Shown piece by piece: positions 15,463-24,860 of a DNA stretch of 41,906 bases. Position 1 is the first letter of the stretch. The number at the start of each line of letters is the position of its first letter. This stretch comes from Rubrivivax sp. SCN 71-131 (GTDB lineage: Bacteria; Pseudomonadota; Gammaproteobacteria; Burkholderiales; Burkholderiaceae_C), in contig MEFD01000005.1 of assembly GCA_001724995.1 (NCBI GenBank), positions 1 to 41,906 of the forward strand, read 5' to 3'. The notes beneath the pieces were generated by a model. That model was not told where the DNA came from. It saw only the letters and a program-made list of their open reading frames with translations, and ran no database searches. The position numbers and the translations under genes were made by a program.

Positions 15463-17934
15463 TCAGGCGAAGCGCCTGTCCTTGAAGCTGATGCTCTGCT
15501 TCCAGTCGTCGACGCTGCCCACCCGCTTGATGCTGCCCCAGGTGCCCTTGTAGTAGGGCACCACGTTGCGGTCGACCCAGGGGCTGGTCACGTCGCCGGC
15601 CACGCCCTTGAGCATGAAGGTCTGGCCCGCCTTGATGGCCTTCATCGGATAGGCCATCGCGTAGGTGCTGCCGAAGTCGTTGAAGACCTCCACCACGTCG
15701 CCGGCGGCCACGCCCAGCGTGCGCGCGTCCTCGGGGTTCATCTCCAGGTAGGCCATCGGGTAGCGGTCGCGCACGAAGCTGTTGTACTGGTCGTGGTACG
15801 CGGTCTGCCAGACCTCGTTGGCGCGGCCGTTGTTGATCCAGTAGCGGTGCTTGGCCTTCTGGTCGGCCACGATCTTCGGCAGGCCGTTCCACGGTGCCGG
15901 CTTGAATTCGGCCTTGCCGTCCTTGGTGTCGAACTTGCCGTCGGCGTAGTGGATCTCGGTGCCGATCAGCTTGTCGCCTTCCACTCGCTGGATGGGCAGC
16001 TGCACGCCGTTGTTGCCGGCCTTGCGCAGCAGCGCGTAGGTGGCGAGGTGGCCGGTGTCGCCACCCTGACTGTCGATGGGCGGCGCGCCAGGGCGGCCGG
16101 CACGTCGGAAGCCGTCGTTGAAGGCGTCCTCCTCGGTCTTCCAGTCGAAGCCGTCGAAGCGCCTGGCCATCTCGGCCTTGCCGTCCTTCAGGTACATCGC
16201 CTTCAGCGTGTTGGCGATGTCGGCGGCAATCAGGCAGTCGGGCTTGGCCGAGCCGGGCGGATCCATGAACTTCTCGGAAAGCCGCAGGCGCCGCTCGCCG
16301 TTCATCGAGGTCAGGTTCATCTCGCCCGGGTGCGTAGCCGGCAGCAGCATGTGCGCCTCCTCCGCCAGCGTGGTCGGGTACAGGTTGATGCCCACCACAT
16401 ACATGCCGCCCTTGTTCTTGCAGGCGTCGTAGATGATGTCCACCATCTGTTCGACGCTCGCGCCCTTGGCGCGCGCCATGGCCTCGTTGACGATCTGGGC
16501 GCGACGCCCGAGCACGCGGCGGTGCTCTTCGGCGTTGAGCGTGGTCTGGAACGGGTTGGTGCCCCAGATCGTGTACATCAGCCCGCGGCCCTGGATGACC
16601 TCCTGGTCGATGTAGATCTTCTTGTCGCCGGGGTACGGCGGCCGGGTGTAGCCCTCCTGGTGGCCGCCCATGCGGCACACACCCGTGCCGCGCCGGCCGA
16701 CGTTCTGCGTGGCCAGCACCAAGCCCACCAGCGCACTCTGGATGACGTAGTTGTCGTTGCCCCAGATGATCCCCTTCTCGTAGGCGTGGAAGGTGCGCGG
16801 CCGGTGGCCCGAGGCCTTGGGCTTGTAGGCCCACTCAGCCGCCTGCCGGATCTTCGCCACCGGAATGCCGGTCGCTTTCGAGCCGTCTTCCAGCGACATG
16901 CGGTTGACCTTCATCGCGTCATCGAAGCCACGGGTGAACTTCGCGATGTAGTCCTTGTCGTGCCAGCCCTGGTCCACGACGTAGGTGAGCAAGGTGTTGA
17001 ACAGCGCCGTGTCCGACCCGGGCTCGATGTCCAGGTGCAGCACGTTGTCCTTGCCCGCGATCTGTTCGCAGATGGCGACGGTGGCAGAGCGCCGCGGATC
17101 GACGATCACGATCTTTGCCGCCGCCGCGGTTTCGCCCGCGAAGCGCGCCTTCTTCTTGTCCACCGTGCCGCCGTTCAGGTTGGGCAGCCAGTGGTTGAGG
17201 AAGTAGTTGGTCTGCGTCTCGTACGAGTTGCAGCCGACCGCCACGATGCAGTCCGACAGCTGGGCGTCCTCGTAGCTGTTGTTCAGCTCGCCCACGCCCA
17301 TCTCGCGCGTGGCGTGGCACTCGCTGTTGTAGGCCGGCCGGTTGTGGATGCGCACCATCGGCGTCTGCAGGGCCGTGAACATCAGCTTGCCGGTGCCCCA
17401 GGTGTTCTCGAAGCCGCCGCCCGCACCGCCGTGGTCGAAGCAGTCGTACAGCAGGCCGCTGGGTCCGTCGCTGTCGAGGATCTTCTTGGTCAGGCCGGCG
17501 TAGATGGCCAGTGCGTTGTCCCAGCTGGTGTCGAGCCACTGGTCGCCGCGGTTGATGCGCGGGCTCTTCAGGCGGTCGCGGCCGATGCCGTCGTGCGCGT
17601 ACATGTACGAGGCCATCTTGCCGCCCCGCGTGGACGACAGGCCGCTGTTCACGCTGCAGCCCTTGTCGGGCACGATCATGATGTTCCAGCGCTTGCCGCT
17701 GTGGTCGGTGACCGTGTTGGTCATCGCCTTGGTCATCGTGATCTGCAGCGGCGGCACCTGCCGCGTGAAGTCCACGCCGAGGGCGTTCTGGCTGGCGGCG
17801 CGGCCGCCTTCGCGGTTGGCGTCCCACTTGTACACGTGGTAGCCGCAGCCCACGATGCAGAAGTGGCAGGTCATGTTGGTCTTCTGCGCGTCCTTCGGGG
17901 GCAGCGCGATGCGGTCCTTGATCTGGGTGCTCAT
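15463..17934 (-). CDS. aioA: Arsenite oxidase large (molybdopterin) subunit AioA
   Basis: An 823-residue molybdenum enzyme subunit of the DMSO-reductase superfamily. The N-terminal [3Fe-4S] motif is CHFCIVGC (Cys23, Cys26, Cys30), in the CxxCxxxC spacing with no fourth cysteine that is specific to arsenite oxidase. Characteristic strings follow: [58 protein letters not shown], and the C-terminal molybdopterin segment. It oxidises arsenite to arsenate in the periplasm and passes electrons to the Rieske subunit. It has no signal peptide and is presumably exported with AioB. GGAG before ATG 17934 directly follows the aioB stop (10-bp gap). Confidence 0.97.
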   Translation of the reverse strand: MSTQIKDRIALPPKDAQKTNMTCHFCIVGCGYHVYKWDANREGGRAASQNALGVDFTRQVPPLQITMTKAMTNTVTDHSGKRWNIMIVPDKGCSVNSGLSSTRGGKMASYMYAHDGIGRDRLKSPRINRGDQWLDTSWDNALAIYAGLTKKILDSDGPSGLLYDCFDHGGAGGGFENTWGTGKLMFTALQTPMVRIHNRPAYNSECHATREMGVGELNNSYEDAQLSDCIVAVGCNSYETQTNYFLNHWLPNLNGGTVDKKKARFAGETAAAAKIVIVDPRRSATVAICEQIAGKDNVLHLDIEPGSDTALFNTLLTYVVDQGWHDKDYIAKFTRGFDDAMKVNRMSLEDGSKATGIPVAKIRQAAEWAYKPKASGHRPRTFHAYEKGIIWGNDNYVIQSALVGLVLATQNVGRRGTGVCRMGGHQEGYTRPPYPGDKKIYIDQEVIQGRGLMYTIWGTNPFQTTLNAEEHRRVLGRRAQIVNEAMARAKGASVEQMVDIIYDACKNKGGMYVVGINLYPTTLAEEAHMLLPATHPGEMNLTSMNGERRLRLSEKFMDPPGSAKPDCLIAADIANTLKAMYLKDGKAEMARRFDGFDWKTEEDAFNDGFRRAGRPGAPPIDSQGGDTGHLATYALLRKAGNNGVQLPIQRVEGDKLIGTEIHYADGKFDTKDGKAEFKPAPWNGLPKIVADQKAKHRYWINNGRANEVWQTAYHDQYNSFVRDRYPMAYLEMNPEDARTLGVAAGDVVEVFNDFGSTYAMAYPMKAIKAGQTFMLKGVAGDVTSPWVDRNVVPYYKGTWGSIKRVGSVDDWKQSISFKDRRFA

Positions 17935-17944
17935 GCGGCGCTCC

Positions 17945-18475
17945 TTAAAGGACGTTGGCCTGGCGGCCGTAGATCAAGCCGTCGACACCGACGGCAGCGA
18001 CCGTGTCGGTGCGCGCGTCGTACTCGAGCAGCACCTTGGGAAGATCTTCGGTGGCCTGGCCGCACACCATCTGGCCGCCGTTCTCGGGGTCGAAGATGGA
18101 GAAGTGGCAGTTGCACTTGAAGGTCTTGGTGCCGCCGTCGTAGGCCACCGGGCAGCCCATGTGCGTGCACAGCGAGCTGAAGGCCACGATGTCCTTGTTC
18201 GGGCCGACGCCGCCCGGCACGGCCGAGCCCATGCGCAGTGCGACGCAGGGCGAGCTGGCATCGGGGTAGCTGAAGCTCACCGCCTGGTTGACTGGCATGC
18301 CGCCGGCCTTGCCGACGTTGCGCTTGGGGTAGTTGAGGTTGGTGGCGGTGCTGCCGACGGGTGCGGCAGCCTGGGCCGCGCTGGGCACGAGCGCCGCACC
18401 GGCGGCACCAACCGCGGCGGCGGCACTGGTGCTGGATTTGAGGAAGATGCGGCGGCTGAGCTTGTGCTCCTGCAT
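17945..18475 (-). CDS. aioB: Arsenite oxidase small (Rieske) subunit AioB
   Basis: A 176-residue Rieske [2Fe-2S] protein. The twin-arginine signal SRRIFLKSS (residues 7-15) with a following Ala-rich segment directs folded export, carrying AioA along. The cluster ligands are C103-T-H105 and C121-x2-H124. The extra C108 and C123 can form the disulfide that some AioB proteins have and others lack. Start ATG 18475 has GGAGA upstream. First gene of aioBA, transcribed from a sigma-54 promoter 53 bp upstream and presumably activated by AioR. Confidence 0.96.
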   Translation of the reverse strand: MQEHKLSRRIFLKSSTSAAAAVGAAGAALVPSAAQAAAPVGSTATNLNYPKRNVGKAGGMPVNQAVSFSYPDASSPCVALRMGSAVPGGVGPNKDIVAFSSLCTHMGCPVAYDGGTKTFKCNCHFSIFDPENGGQMVCGQATEDLPKVLLEYDARTDTVAAVGVDGLIYGRQANVL

Positions 18476-18527
18476 GGCTTGTCTCCGGTTTGTGATTGGA
18501 ATGGACGCAACGAACCACCGTGCTTTC

Positions 18528-18542
18528 GCAAGCCCCATGCCA
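18528..18542 (-). promoter_or_regulatory. Sigma-54 (-24/-12) promoter of aioBA
   Basis: Read leftwards, TGGCAT (18542-18537), five bases GGGGC, then TTGC (18531-18528). This keeps the GG and GC dinucleotides at -24 and -12 with correct spacing against TGGCAC-N5-TTGC. It lies 53 bp before the aioB start, and the gene cluster encodes a sigma-54 activator (AioR), which together make the call strong. Confidence 0.88.
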
Positions 18543-18603
18543 CAAGTTCGCTCCAATGAAATCAACGACTTGGTGGTTCTCGACCCCGGGACGGTCCGGA
18601 TGG

Positions 18604-18632
18604 CGTAACGCTCTTCACACCGCTACGTTACG
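18604..18632. promoter_or_regulatory. Candidate AioR upstream activating site
   Basis: A perfect 7-bp inverted repeat, CGTAACG (18604-18610) and CGTTACG (18626-18632), centres 22 bp apart (about two helical turns). It lies 62-90 bp upstream of the sigma-54 promoter, where enhancer-binding activators usually bind, and just before aioX. Assignment to AioR is inference. Confidence 0.5.
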
Positions 18633-18655
18633 GAATCGAAACCCGAGAGCACCCC

Positions 18656-19516
18656 TTGAAACGACGACGCTGGATGACCGGGACGGCCGCGCTCATCGCG
18701 ACGCCGCACCTGGTGCGGGCGCAGGAACCGCTGCGCATCGGGCTCACCGCGGTGATCCTGGCGGACCAGGCCGCGTTCCTGTCGCGCTGGTCGGAGTACC
18801 TCTCGCAGCGCCTGGGTGCGGCCGTTAGCTTCACGGCGCGCGACCAGTACCAATCGGTGCACGATCTGCTGAACAACGGCCAGGTGGACGCCGCCTGGAC
18901 CTGCGGCTATCCCTATGTGCGCTTCCAGGCGCAGCTGCAGTTGCTGGCCGTGCCGCTGTACCGGGGGCAGCCCGTGTATCAGTCCTACCTGATCCGGCCG
19001 CTCGGGGCCCAGGGCCCCAGCGCGGTGGGCGGCTGGGGCGACCTGGCCGGCAAGGTGTTTGCCTATTCCGACCCGCTGTCGAACTCCGGCTGGCTGGTGG
19101 CCCAGGGGGAACTGGCGGCCGCCGGCCTGGGCCACCGCGACCTCAAGCGCGGCTTCTTCGCGCACGGGCACCGCAACGTGGCCGATGCCGTGGCCACGCG
19201 CCTTGCCGACGCCGGCTCAATCGACGGTTACGTGTGGGAGACGATGCGGCTGCAGGGCATGGCCGGCGCCATGCAGACCGAGGTGATCTGGAAGTCGCGG
19301 CAGCACGCGTTCCCGCCACTGGTGGCGGCCGCCCAGACCGCCCCTGTCCGCCTGAAGGCCCTGCAGCAGGGTCTGCTCGGCATGACGGGCGACGACGTCG
19401 GCCGGTCGCTGCTCAAGTCGCTGAACCTGGACGGCTTCATCGCCGGGCAGCCTGCGCTGTTCGAGTCGATCCGTCAGCTCGCGCGCAGCGTCCCGGGCGC
19501 GGGCGTACCTGCCTGA
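18656..19516 (+). CDS. aioX: AioX periplasmic arsenite-binding sensor protein
   Basis: A 286-residue periplasmic binding protein of the PhnD-like family. It has an RR-containing export signal (KRRRWMTGTAALIATPHLVRA, cleavage near residue 22), then LRIGLTAVILADQAAFLSRW, the DAAWTCGYPYVRF segment with a single conserved cysteine (the As(III)-binding cysteine of AioX), and FAYSDPLSNSGWLVA. Start is TTG 18656 with a GAGAG upstream; ATG 18674 would cut into the signal peptide. AioX binds arsenite and signals through AioS. It is divergent from aioBA and leads aioX-aioS-aioR. Confidence 0.9.
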   Translation: MKRRRWMTGTAALIATPHLVRAQEPLRIGLTAVILADQAAFLSRWSEYLSQRLGAAVSFTARDQYQSVHDLLNNGQVDAAWTCGYPYVRFQAQLQLLAVPLYRGQPVYQSYLIRPLGAQGPSAVGGWGDLAGKVFAYSDPLSNSGWLVAQGELAAAGLGHRDLKRGFFAHGHRNVADAVATRLADAGSIDGYVWETMRLQGMAGAMQTEVIWKSRQHAFPPLVAAAQTAPVRLKALQQGLLGMTGDDVGRSLLKSLNLDGFIAGQPALFESIRQLARSVPGAGVPA

Positions 19517-19551
19517 CCTGCCGACGACACGGCGCAAGGACCAGGACGCCC

Positions 19552-21003
19552 ATGCTGTCCCGCCTGCCCTACCGGGTGCAGATTCCCCTCGGGTTGTCGC
19601 TTGCCGTCGTGGTGGCCGCGCTGCTGGTCACGGCCGTGGCCGCGCAGATCTTCGCGCGGACTGCACGGGCCGAGACCCTGGCCACGGTGGACCGCGCAGC
19701 ACAACTGCTCAGCGCCCAATCCCTGCCCCTGCTGGCGGCCGACGACACCTGGCGTGTCTTTGCCCTGCTGCGCAACACCGTGAGCCTGATCCCCGGCGCG
19801 ACCGCCAGTCAGGCCCGCGTGGCCGTGCTCGACAGCGAAGGCCGGGTGTTCGCCAGTTCGGAACCGCAGCTGCTGCCGACGGCGCGGCCCTGGCTGGGCC
19901 AGACCGTTGGCGAACGCGCCTTGCCCGGTGCCGCCGAGGTCCGGCAGCGCCAGCGCATCGAGCGTGTCGATGGCGGCATCGCCTTGCTGGAGCCCATCCG
20001 CAGCGAAGACGGCCAGGTGCTGGGCTTCACCTACATCGAGGTCGATGCGCCGGTGTTCGCGGCCAACTGGGCGGCACTCACCGAACCGGCCTTGATCGGT
20101 GTCGGCCTGGCAGCCTTCCTGCTGCTGCCGGCCGGCTGGTGGGTCGGCCAGCGCATGACGGCGCCGGTGCTGAAGGTGGCCCAGGTCATCGAGCGCATCG
20201 GTCGGGTGGAGCCGTCGGAACTGCGCAGCCAGCTGCCGCGCACGCAGGACCCGGAGCTGGGACGCATTGGCGAGGCGGTCGAGCGATTGATCTCCGAGCT
20301 GCAGGTGCGCCAGCAGGCCGAACGCCGTGCCTTGTCGGCCGAACGCATGGCTGCCGTCGGCCGCATCACGGCCGCCGTGGCGCACGAGATCAACAACCCG
20401 CTCGGCGGGCTGCTCACGGCCACGCAGACCTTGCGGGTCCACGGCGCATCGGAAGAGACCCGGCTGCGCACCTTGGACCTGCTGCGGCGCGGCCTGCATC
20501 AGATCCAGACCACGGTGGCTGCGCTGCTGCCGCAGGCCAGGGTCGAGGACCGCCCGCTCGAGATCGACGACTTCGCCGACGTCGTGACGCTGGTGCAGCC
20601 CGACCTGGCCCGGCGCCAGGTGGCCCTGACCACGGCGACCGAGGTCGACTCGGCCATCAGGGCGCCTTCCGCTGCCCTGCGCCAGGTGATGCTGAACATG
20701 CTGCTCAACGGCATCTCGGCTGCAGGTGCCGATGGTGCCGTCCACGCGCAATTGCTTGCCGACGCCGACCGGCTGTCCTTCAGCGTGTCCCACGCTGGCA
20801 AGGCGCTGTCGCACGACGCGCTGGAAGCCATCGTCACGGCGGAAAGCGGCGACGACCCGCGCGGCTTCGGCCTGTGGGTCTGCCGCGAGATCGCCACGCA
20901 GTACGGCGGTGGCTTCGACGTCGACCACCAGCACGGGCAAGGCACCCGGCTGGTGTTCTGGATCCCCAACCGCGAATCCCATGAAGACCCTGCTGCTGAT
21001 TGA
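19552..21003 (+). CDS. aioS: AioS sensor histidine kinase
   Basis: A 483-residue membrane histidine kinase. Two hydrophobic segments (residues about 8-30 and 175-195) bracket a periplasmic domain, followed by a HAMP-like region. The phospho-acceptor His is in AVAHEINNPLGGLL, the N-box in VMLNMLLNGISAAGADG, and the G-box in DDPRGFGLWVCREIATQYGGG. The canonical D-x-G-x-G box before it is reduced, as in some NtrB-like kinases. It senses arsenite through AioX and phosphorylates AioR. It starts 35 bp after aioX and overlaps aioR by 23 bp. Confidence 0.92.
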   Translation: MLSRLPYRVQIPLGLSLAVVVAALLVTAVAAQIFARTARAETLATVDRAAQLLSAQSLPLLAADDTWRVFALLRNTVSLIPGATASQARVAVLDSEGRVFASSEPQLLPTARPWLGQTVGERALPGAAEVRQRQRIERVDGGIALLEPIRSEDGQVLGFTYIEVDAPVFAANWAALTEPALIGVGLAAFLLLPAGWWVGQRMTAPVLKVAQVIERIGRVEPSELRSQLPRTQDPELGRIGEAVERLISELQVRQQAERRALSAERMAAVGRITAAVAHEINNPLGGLLTATQTLRVHGASEETRLRTLDLLRRGLHQIQTTVAALLPQARVEDRPLEIDDFADVVTLVQPDLARRQVALTTATEVDSAIRAPSAALRQVMLNMLLNGISAAGADGAVHAQLLADADRLSFSVSHAGKALSHDALEAIVTAESGDDPRGFGLWVCREIATQYGGGFDVDHQHGQGTRLVFWIPNRESHEDPAAD

Positions 21004-22315
21004 AGACGACCCGATCATGGGCGAATCGCTGGTCCAGCGTTTCGAGCTGGAAGGCTTCGAGGTTCGCTGGTGTCGGCGCCTGGCCGAGGCGGCCGAGGCC
21101 CTGGATGGCAAGTCAGGGGGAGCGTTCAACGCGGTGATCAGCGACGTGCGCCTGACGGATGGCCTGGCCACCCAGTGGTTCGTCGGACTGACGGACGCGC
21201 AGCGTGCCCTGCCCTGGTTCTTCCTCACCGGCTACGGCAGCGTCAACGACGCCGTGGCCACCGTCCGGGCCGGTGCTCGCGAGTACCTGACCAAGCCCTT
21301 CGACATCGAGCGGCTGGTGGCGCTGGTCCAGGAGGCGAGCTCACCGGCAAGGCCCGAGGCCGACGATGCGGTGCTCGGCATCTCGCCGGCCATGCGGCAT
21401 GCCGAAAGCCTGGTGCGCAAGGTGGCGCGGCAGCGCGTGTCGGTGCTGCTCACCGGCGAGTCGGGGGTGGGCAAGGAGGTGGCGGCGCAGCTCATCCACC
21501 AGTGGGGTGACAGCACGCGCAAGGGCGAGTTCATCGCCGTCAACTGCGCGGCCGTGCCCGAGACGATGATGGAAGCCGAGTTCTTCGGCTACGAGAAGCA
21601 CGCGTTCACCGGCGCGGCACGCCTGCACCGCGGCTACCTCGAGCGCGCCCACGGCGGCACCCTGTTCCTGGACGAGGTGGGTGAACTGCCCGCCAGCATG
21701 CAGGCCAAGCTGCTGCGTGCACTCCAGGAGCGCAGCTTCTTCCGGCTGGGCTCCGAGAAGGTCACGCGCAGCGACTTCCGCATCATCGCGGCCACCAACC
21801 GCGACCTGCATGCCGACATGAGCGCCGGCACCTTCCGCGAAGACCTGTTCTACCGGCTGGCCGTCATCCGCATCAGCCTGCCACCCCTGCGTGAGCGGCC
21901 GGAGGACATCCGCTGGCTTACCGAGCGCATGCTGAGCCAACTGGCCGCCGAGCAGGGCCGGCCGGTGGCCATGTCGGAGGCCTTTTTGCGCGATGTGATG
22001 GCGCGCACCTGGAAGGGCAACGCCCGCGAGCTGCGCTCCTACCTGGAAGAGGCCATCGTGCTGAGCGAGGCCGGGATCCTGGACGCTCCGGGGCCGTCGG
22101 CGGCGCTCGACCCACCCACCACGTCCAGCGGTGTTTTCGTTCCGCTGCACGCCATGGTCGAGGACGCCGAGCGCCGACATATCCGCAGTGCGCTCGAACG
22201 CACCGGCGGCAGCGTGACGAAGACGTCTGAGCTGCTCGGCATCAGCCGCAAGACGCTGTGGGAGAAGATGAAGAAGCTCGACATGGGCCCGGCGGACAAG
22301 ACCGGGCCCGTCTGA
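20981..22315 (+). CDS. aioR: AioR sigma-54-dependent response regulator
   Basis: A 444-residue NtrC-type activator. The receiver has ED-D at residues 8-10, phospho-acceptor Asp55 ([10 protein letters not shown]) and Lys105. The AAA+ domain has Walker A GESGVGKE (159-166) and Walker B GTLFLDE (226-232). The sigma-54 contact loop reads HAFTGA (207-212) instead of GAFTGA. The C-terminal Fis-type helix-turn-helix is [20 protein letters not shown]. It should activate aioBA from the sigma-54 promoter on the other side of aioX. Start ATG 20981 lies inside the end of aioS. Confidence 0.94.
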   Translation: MKTLLLIEDDPIMGESLVQRFELEGFEVRWCRRLAEAAEALDGKSGGAFNAVISDVRLTDGLATQWFVGLTDAQRALPWFFLTGYGSVNDAVATVRAGAREYLTKPFDIERLVALVQEASSPARPEADDAVLGISPAMRHAESLVRKVARQRVSVLLTGESGVGKEVAAQLIHQWGDSTRKGEFIAVNCAAVPETMMEAEFFGYEKHAFTGAARLHRGYLERAHGGTLFLDEVGELPASMQAKLLRALQERSFFRLGSEKVTRSDFRIIAATNRDLHADMSAGTFREDLFYRLAVIRISLPPLRERPEDIRWLTERMLSQLAAEQGRPVAMSEAFLRDVMARTWKGNARELRSYLEEAIVLSEAGILDAPGPSAALDPPTTSSGVFVPLHAMVEDAERRHIRSALERTGGSVTKTSELLGISRKTLWEKMKKLDMGPADKTGPV

Positions 22316-22364
22316 GTGGCCAGCGCCAGCCCCGAACTTTCAGAGTGCTGGCACCCCTGCCCGC

Positions 22365-24584
22365 TCAGGTCCCTATGCGCCCGCCGTTGTCCTTGACGAT
22401 CATCACCGTTGCAGAGCGCGGTCGCGCGGTCGCCCCACCCGCACCGTAGCCGGCGTTGCCGGGCCAGTGGCTGGTGTACTTGCTCGGGTCGGCAATGTTC
22501 GCCGCGGCCGTGTCGCCGCCCGGGTGCTGCACGTTGACGAAGATCACCTTGCCATCGGGCGTCTCGGCCAGACCTGTGATCTCCTGGTCCACAGGTCCCA
22601 CCAGGAAGCGCTTGAGCGTCGTGGGCGTCGGCTTCTTGCCCATCTGCGTGGTCACCGCGGTGCTGCCGTAGGTCAGCGTCAGTGGGCCGCCATCGCCGAT
22701 CTGGCCAGGCACGGCGGCCAGCATCATGCAGTTGCTCTCGTCGACGAACGCGCCGTCGTCGGTCTGCACCCAGCACAGGCCGGTGCTGGCGCTGAACACG
22801 ATGCCGTCCGGGCTGGAGAAGTCCTGGTCGGCCGTCAGGCCGGACAGGTTCACCAGCTTCGGGTCAGCGTCGCTCTCCGCACCGAACAGGTAGATGTCCC
22901 AGCTGAAGCCTGTCGCCGCCGGGTTGGCGCCCGTGTCCTTAATTCGCACGATGTGGCCGTTGACGTTGCCGCTCTGCACCGTGGTGCCGCCGTACACGTC
23001 GCTGTAGGCGCGCGGGTTCGCAGCGTCCAGCGGCTGTTGCGACCCGGTGGCTGCCGCGCGCCGGTTGCTGTTGTTGGTCAGCGTGATGTAGACCTCGCCG
23101 TTGGCCGGATTGGTGTAGCTCCACTCGGGGCGGTCCATCTTGGTCGCGCCAGCCGCGTCGGCCGCGATGCGTGCATGCATCAGCACGTCGCCTTCGTCGG
23201 CGAAGCGGTAGCTGGTGTAGTTCGCAACGGCCGGGTTCGACAGACTCAGCTCGACCCAGGTGCCAGTGCCGTCGGCATTGAACTTGGCCGCGTAGAGCTT
23301 GCCGCTGTCCAGATACTTGTCGCCGACGGCCATCCGGTCGGTGGCGTTGGCATCGGCCGCGCTCCACAGCGCCGTCGAGACAAACTTGTAGATGTACTCC
23401 GCCCGCGCGTCGTCGCCCATGTAGACCGCCAAGGGCTGCCCGACCACCGGCTTGGAGAACGCGGCACCCTCATGGGCCATGCGGCCCAGCGTCGTGCGCT
23501 TCTTGATCACCGACGTCGGGTTGTATGGATCAATCTCCGTCACCCAGCCCTGGCCGTTGATCTCATGGCGGTAGTCGTCGGTGCCGTCGGTCGACGCGCC
23601 CGTCACGCTGGTGTTCCAGCGGGCGTACTTGTCGTCGGCACTGACCACGGTGTTCCAGGCATAGGCGTGCGCCGCCCCCGGCGCACGGCCGTAGCGCGTG
23701 AGGGCAAAGTTCTCGTCAGCCGTCCGCAACGTGTTGTCGCCTGCGTTGCGCGCGAAGAAGTTGGTCCAGTTCTCCTCGCCGGTGAGCAGCGTTCCCCACG
23801 GCGTTTTTCCGGTGCCACAGTTGTTGATCGTGCCCCGGGTCTTGGTGCCATCGGGCGAGTAACGCGTCTTGAGCTTGGCGTGCCCGCGTGCGGGGCCTGA
23901 CATCTGGATCTCCGTCAGGGTGGTGATGCGGCGATTGAATGGCGAACCCTGGACGTACGCGAACTTGCCATTGCTGCCCTTCGCAATCTCCACGACGCTG
24001 ACGCCCATGCAGGCCGTCTCGATGTCAACTTCCGCAGCCGGCCGCGGCGCGGCCGTTGGGCCGTTGGGGTGCAGGAAGGCCTGGGTCACCCACTCGTGGT
24101 TGATCCCCAGCAGCGCCCGGGTGTTGCTCGCATCATCGCGCGCGCCGGCAGCCGAGAGGCCGAAGTACTCCATGCCGTCATGCCACTCGCCGCAGCGCTT
24201 GTCGTAGTCGGTGTCGGTGCCATCGTTCTTGTAGGCAGCCACACCGGCAAAGAGCGGATCGCCCACGGCGATGAGCACGCTGGCCGTGTACCCGGTCGGA
24301 ACAGTGAAGGCGTCGGCCACCGACTTGGCCACGGCGGTGAAGCCCAGCAGCGTCTCGGTGGGTGCCGTCGGTGCAGCCGGCGCGGGATCATCGTCTCCGC
24401 CACCACACGCCGCCAGCGACAGGCTGCCAAAGGCCGCAGCCAGCGCACCACCCAGGCCACCCCGCAGCATGCCGCGGCGGCTCAGGCGGGCGTCCAGTAC
24501 AGCATCGAAGGTCGGATTGGCAGAGCAGTTCGAGTCTTCGTCAAACCTCGCAGCGGCGATGGGCAGGTCGACAGGCTTGTTCAT
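22365..24584 (-). CDS. phoX: PhoX-family alkaline phosphatase
   Basis: A 739-residue DUF839/PhoX protein. It has a twin-arginine signal (SRRGMLRGGLGGALAAAFG) that ends in LSLAACGGG, a lipobox-like sequence, so it could be a Tat-exported lipoprotein. Family strings include GINHEWVTQ, TINNCGTGKTPWGTLLTGEENW and AHEGAAFSKP. PhoX enzymes use Ca and Fe to release phosphate from organic esters. ATG 24584 has AGGAG upstream. It converges with aioR (49-bp gap) and has a PHO-box-like sequence upstream, tying it to the PhoB regulon of the neighbouring genes. Confidence 0.9.
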   Translation of the reverse strand: MNKPVDLPIAAARFDEDSNCSANPTFDAVLDARLSRRGMLRGGLGGALAAAFGSLSLAACGGGDDDPAPAAPTAPTETLLGFTAVAKSVADAFTVPTGYTASVLIAVGDPLFAGVAAYKNDGTDTDYDKRCGEWHDGMEYFGLSAAGARDDASNTRALLGINHEWVTQAFLHPNGPTAAPRPAAEVDIETACMGVSVVEIAKGSNGKFAYVQGSPFNRRITTLTEIQMSGPARGHAKLKTRYSPDGTKTRGTINNCGTGKTPWGTLLTGEENWTNFFARNAGDNTLRTADENFALTRYGRAPGAAHAYAWNTVVSADDKYARWNTSVTGASTDGTDDYRHEINGQGWVTEIDPYNPTSVIKKRTTLGRMAHEGAAFSKPVVGQPLAVYMGDDARAEYIYKFVSTALWSAADANATDRMAVGDKYLDSGKLYAAKFNADGTGTWVELSLSNPAVANYTSYRFADEGDVLMHARIAADAAGATKMDRPEWSYTNPANGEVYITLTNNSNRRAAATGSQQPLDAANPRAYSDVYGGTTVQSGNVNGHIVRIKDTGANPAATGFSWDIYLFGAESDADPKLVNLSGLTADQDFSSPDGIVFSASTGLCWVQTDDGAFVDESNCMMLAAVPGQIGDGGPLTLTYGSTAVTTQMGKKPTPTTLKRFLVGPVDQEITGLAETPDGKVIFVNVQHPGGDTAAANIADPSKYTSHWPGNAGYGAGGATARPRSATVMIVKDNGGRIGT

Positions 24585-24645
24585 GTGCAGGTTTCTCCTG
24601 AGTGGTCTGGTTGAAAGCAAATCCAACTCAGGTTAGGAACACCCG

Positions 24646-24663
24646 ATGAATCCACGATGACGG
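24646..24663 (-). promoter_or_regulatory. PHO-box-like site upstream of phoX
   Basis: Read leftwards: CCGTCAT, 4 bp, GATTCAT, i.e. two 7-bp direct repeats 11 bp apart, as in PhoB sites (CTGTCAT-N4-CTGTCAT). Ten bases further comes TAACCT, a weak -10, the same spacing as at pstS. It lies 62 bp before the phoX start. Confidence 0.5.
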
Positions 24664-24748
24664 GCCCGCGTCGTTCTCGTTTCGACGAATTGACAGCGTC
24701 ACATCGAGGGCCGGATGCCTTCGGATTCATGCGCAAGCGCGGCAGATG

Positions 24749-24766
24749 CCGTCATGAAGGCGTCAC
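24749..24766 (+). promoter_or_regulatory. PHO-box-like site upstream of the PhoB-like regulator
   Basis: CCGTCAT, GAAG, GCGTCAC: two 7-bp direct repeats at 11-bp pitch, in the forward direction, 95 bp before the GTG start of the response regulator. The -10 downstream is poor. Confidence 0.5.
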
Positions 24767-24860
24767 ACGGGTTGCCGAACATTGACTCTCGCCGGTGCGA
24801 TGCGATGCGATTCTGATGAAGCGTTCATCGCATTCGCGCCATGCTCAAACGGAGAAACCG

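Noticed and set aside
15793..18120. Very long open frame (775 residues) antisense to aioA and aioB
   Set aside because: It is a GC-rich shadow frame: no ribosome-binding site, low-complexity Val/Ala/Arg/Gly/His composition, and it lies over two unmistakable genes.
22467..23900. 477-residue open frame antisense to phoX
   Set aside because: Composition typical of third-position-GC shadows and no recognisable motif; phoX on the other strand is clear.
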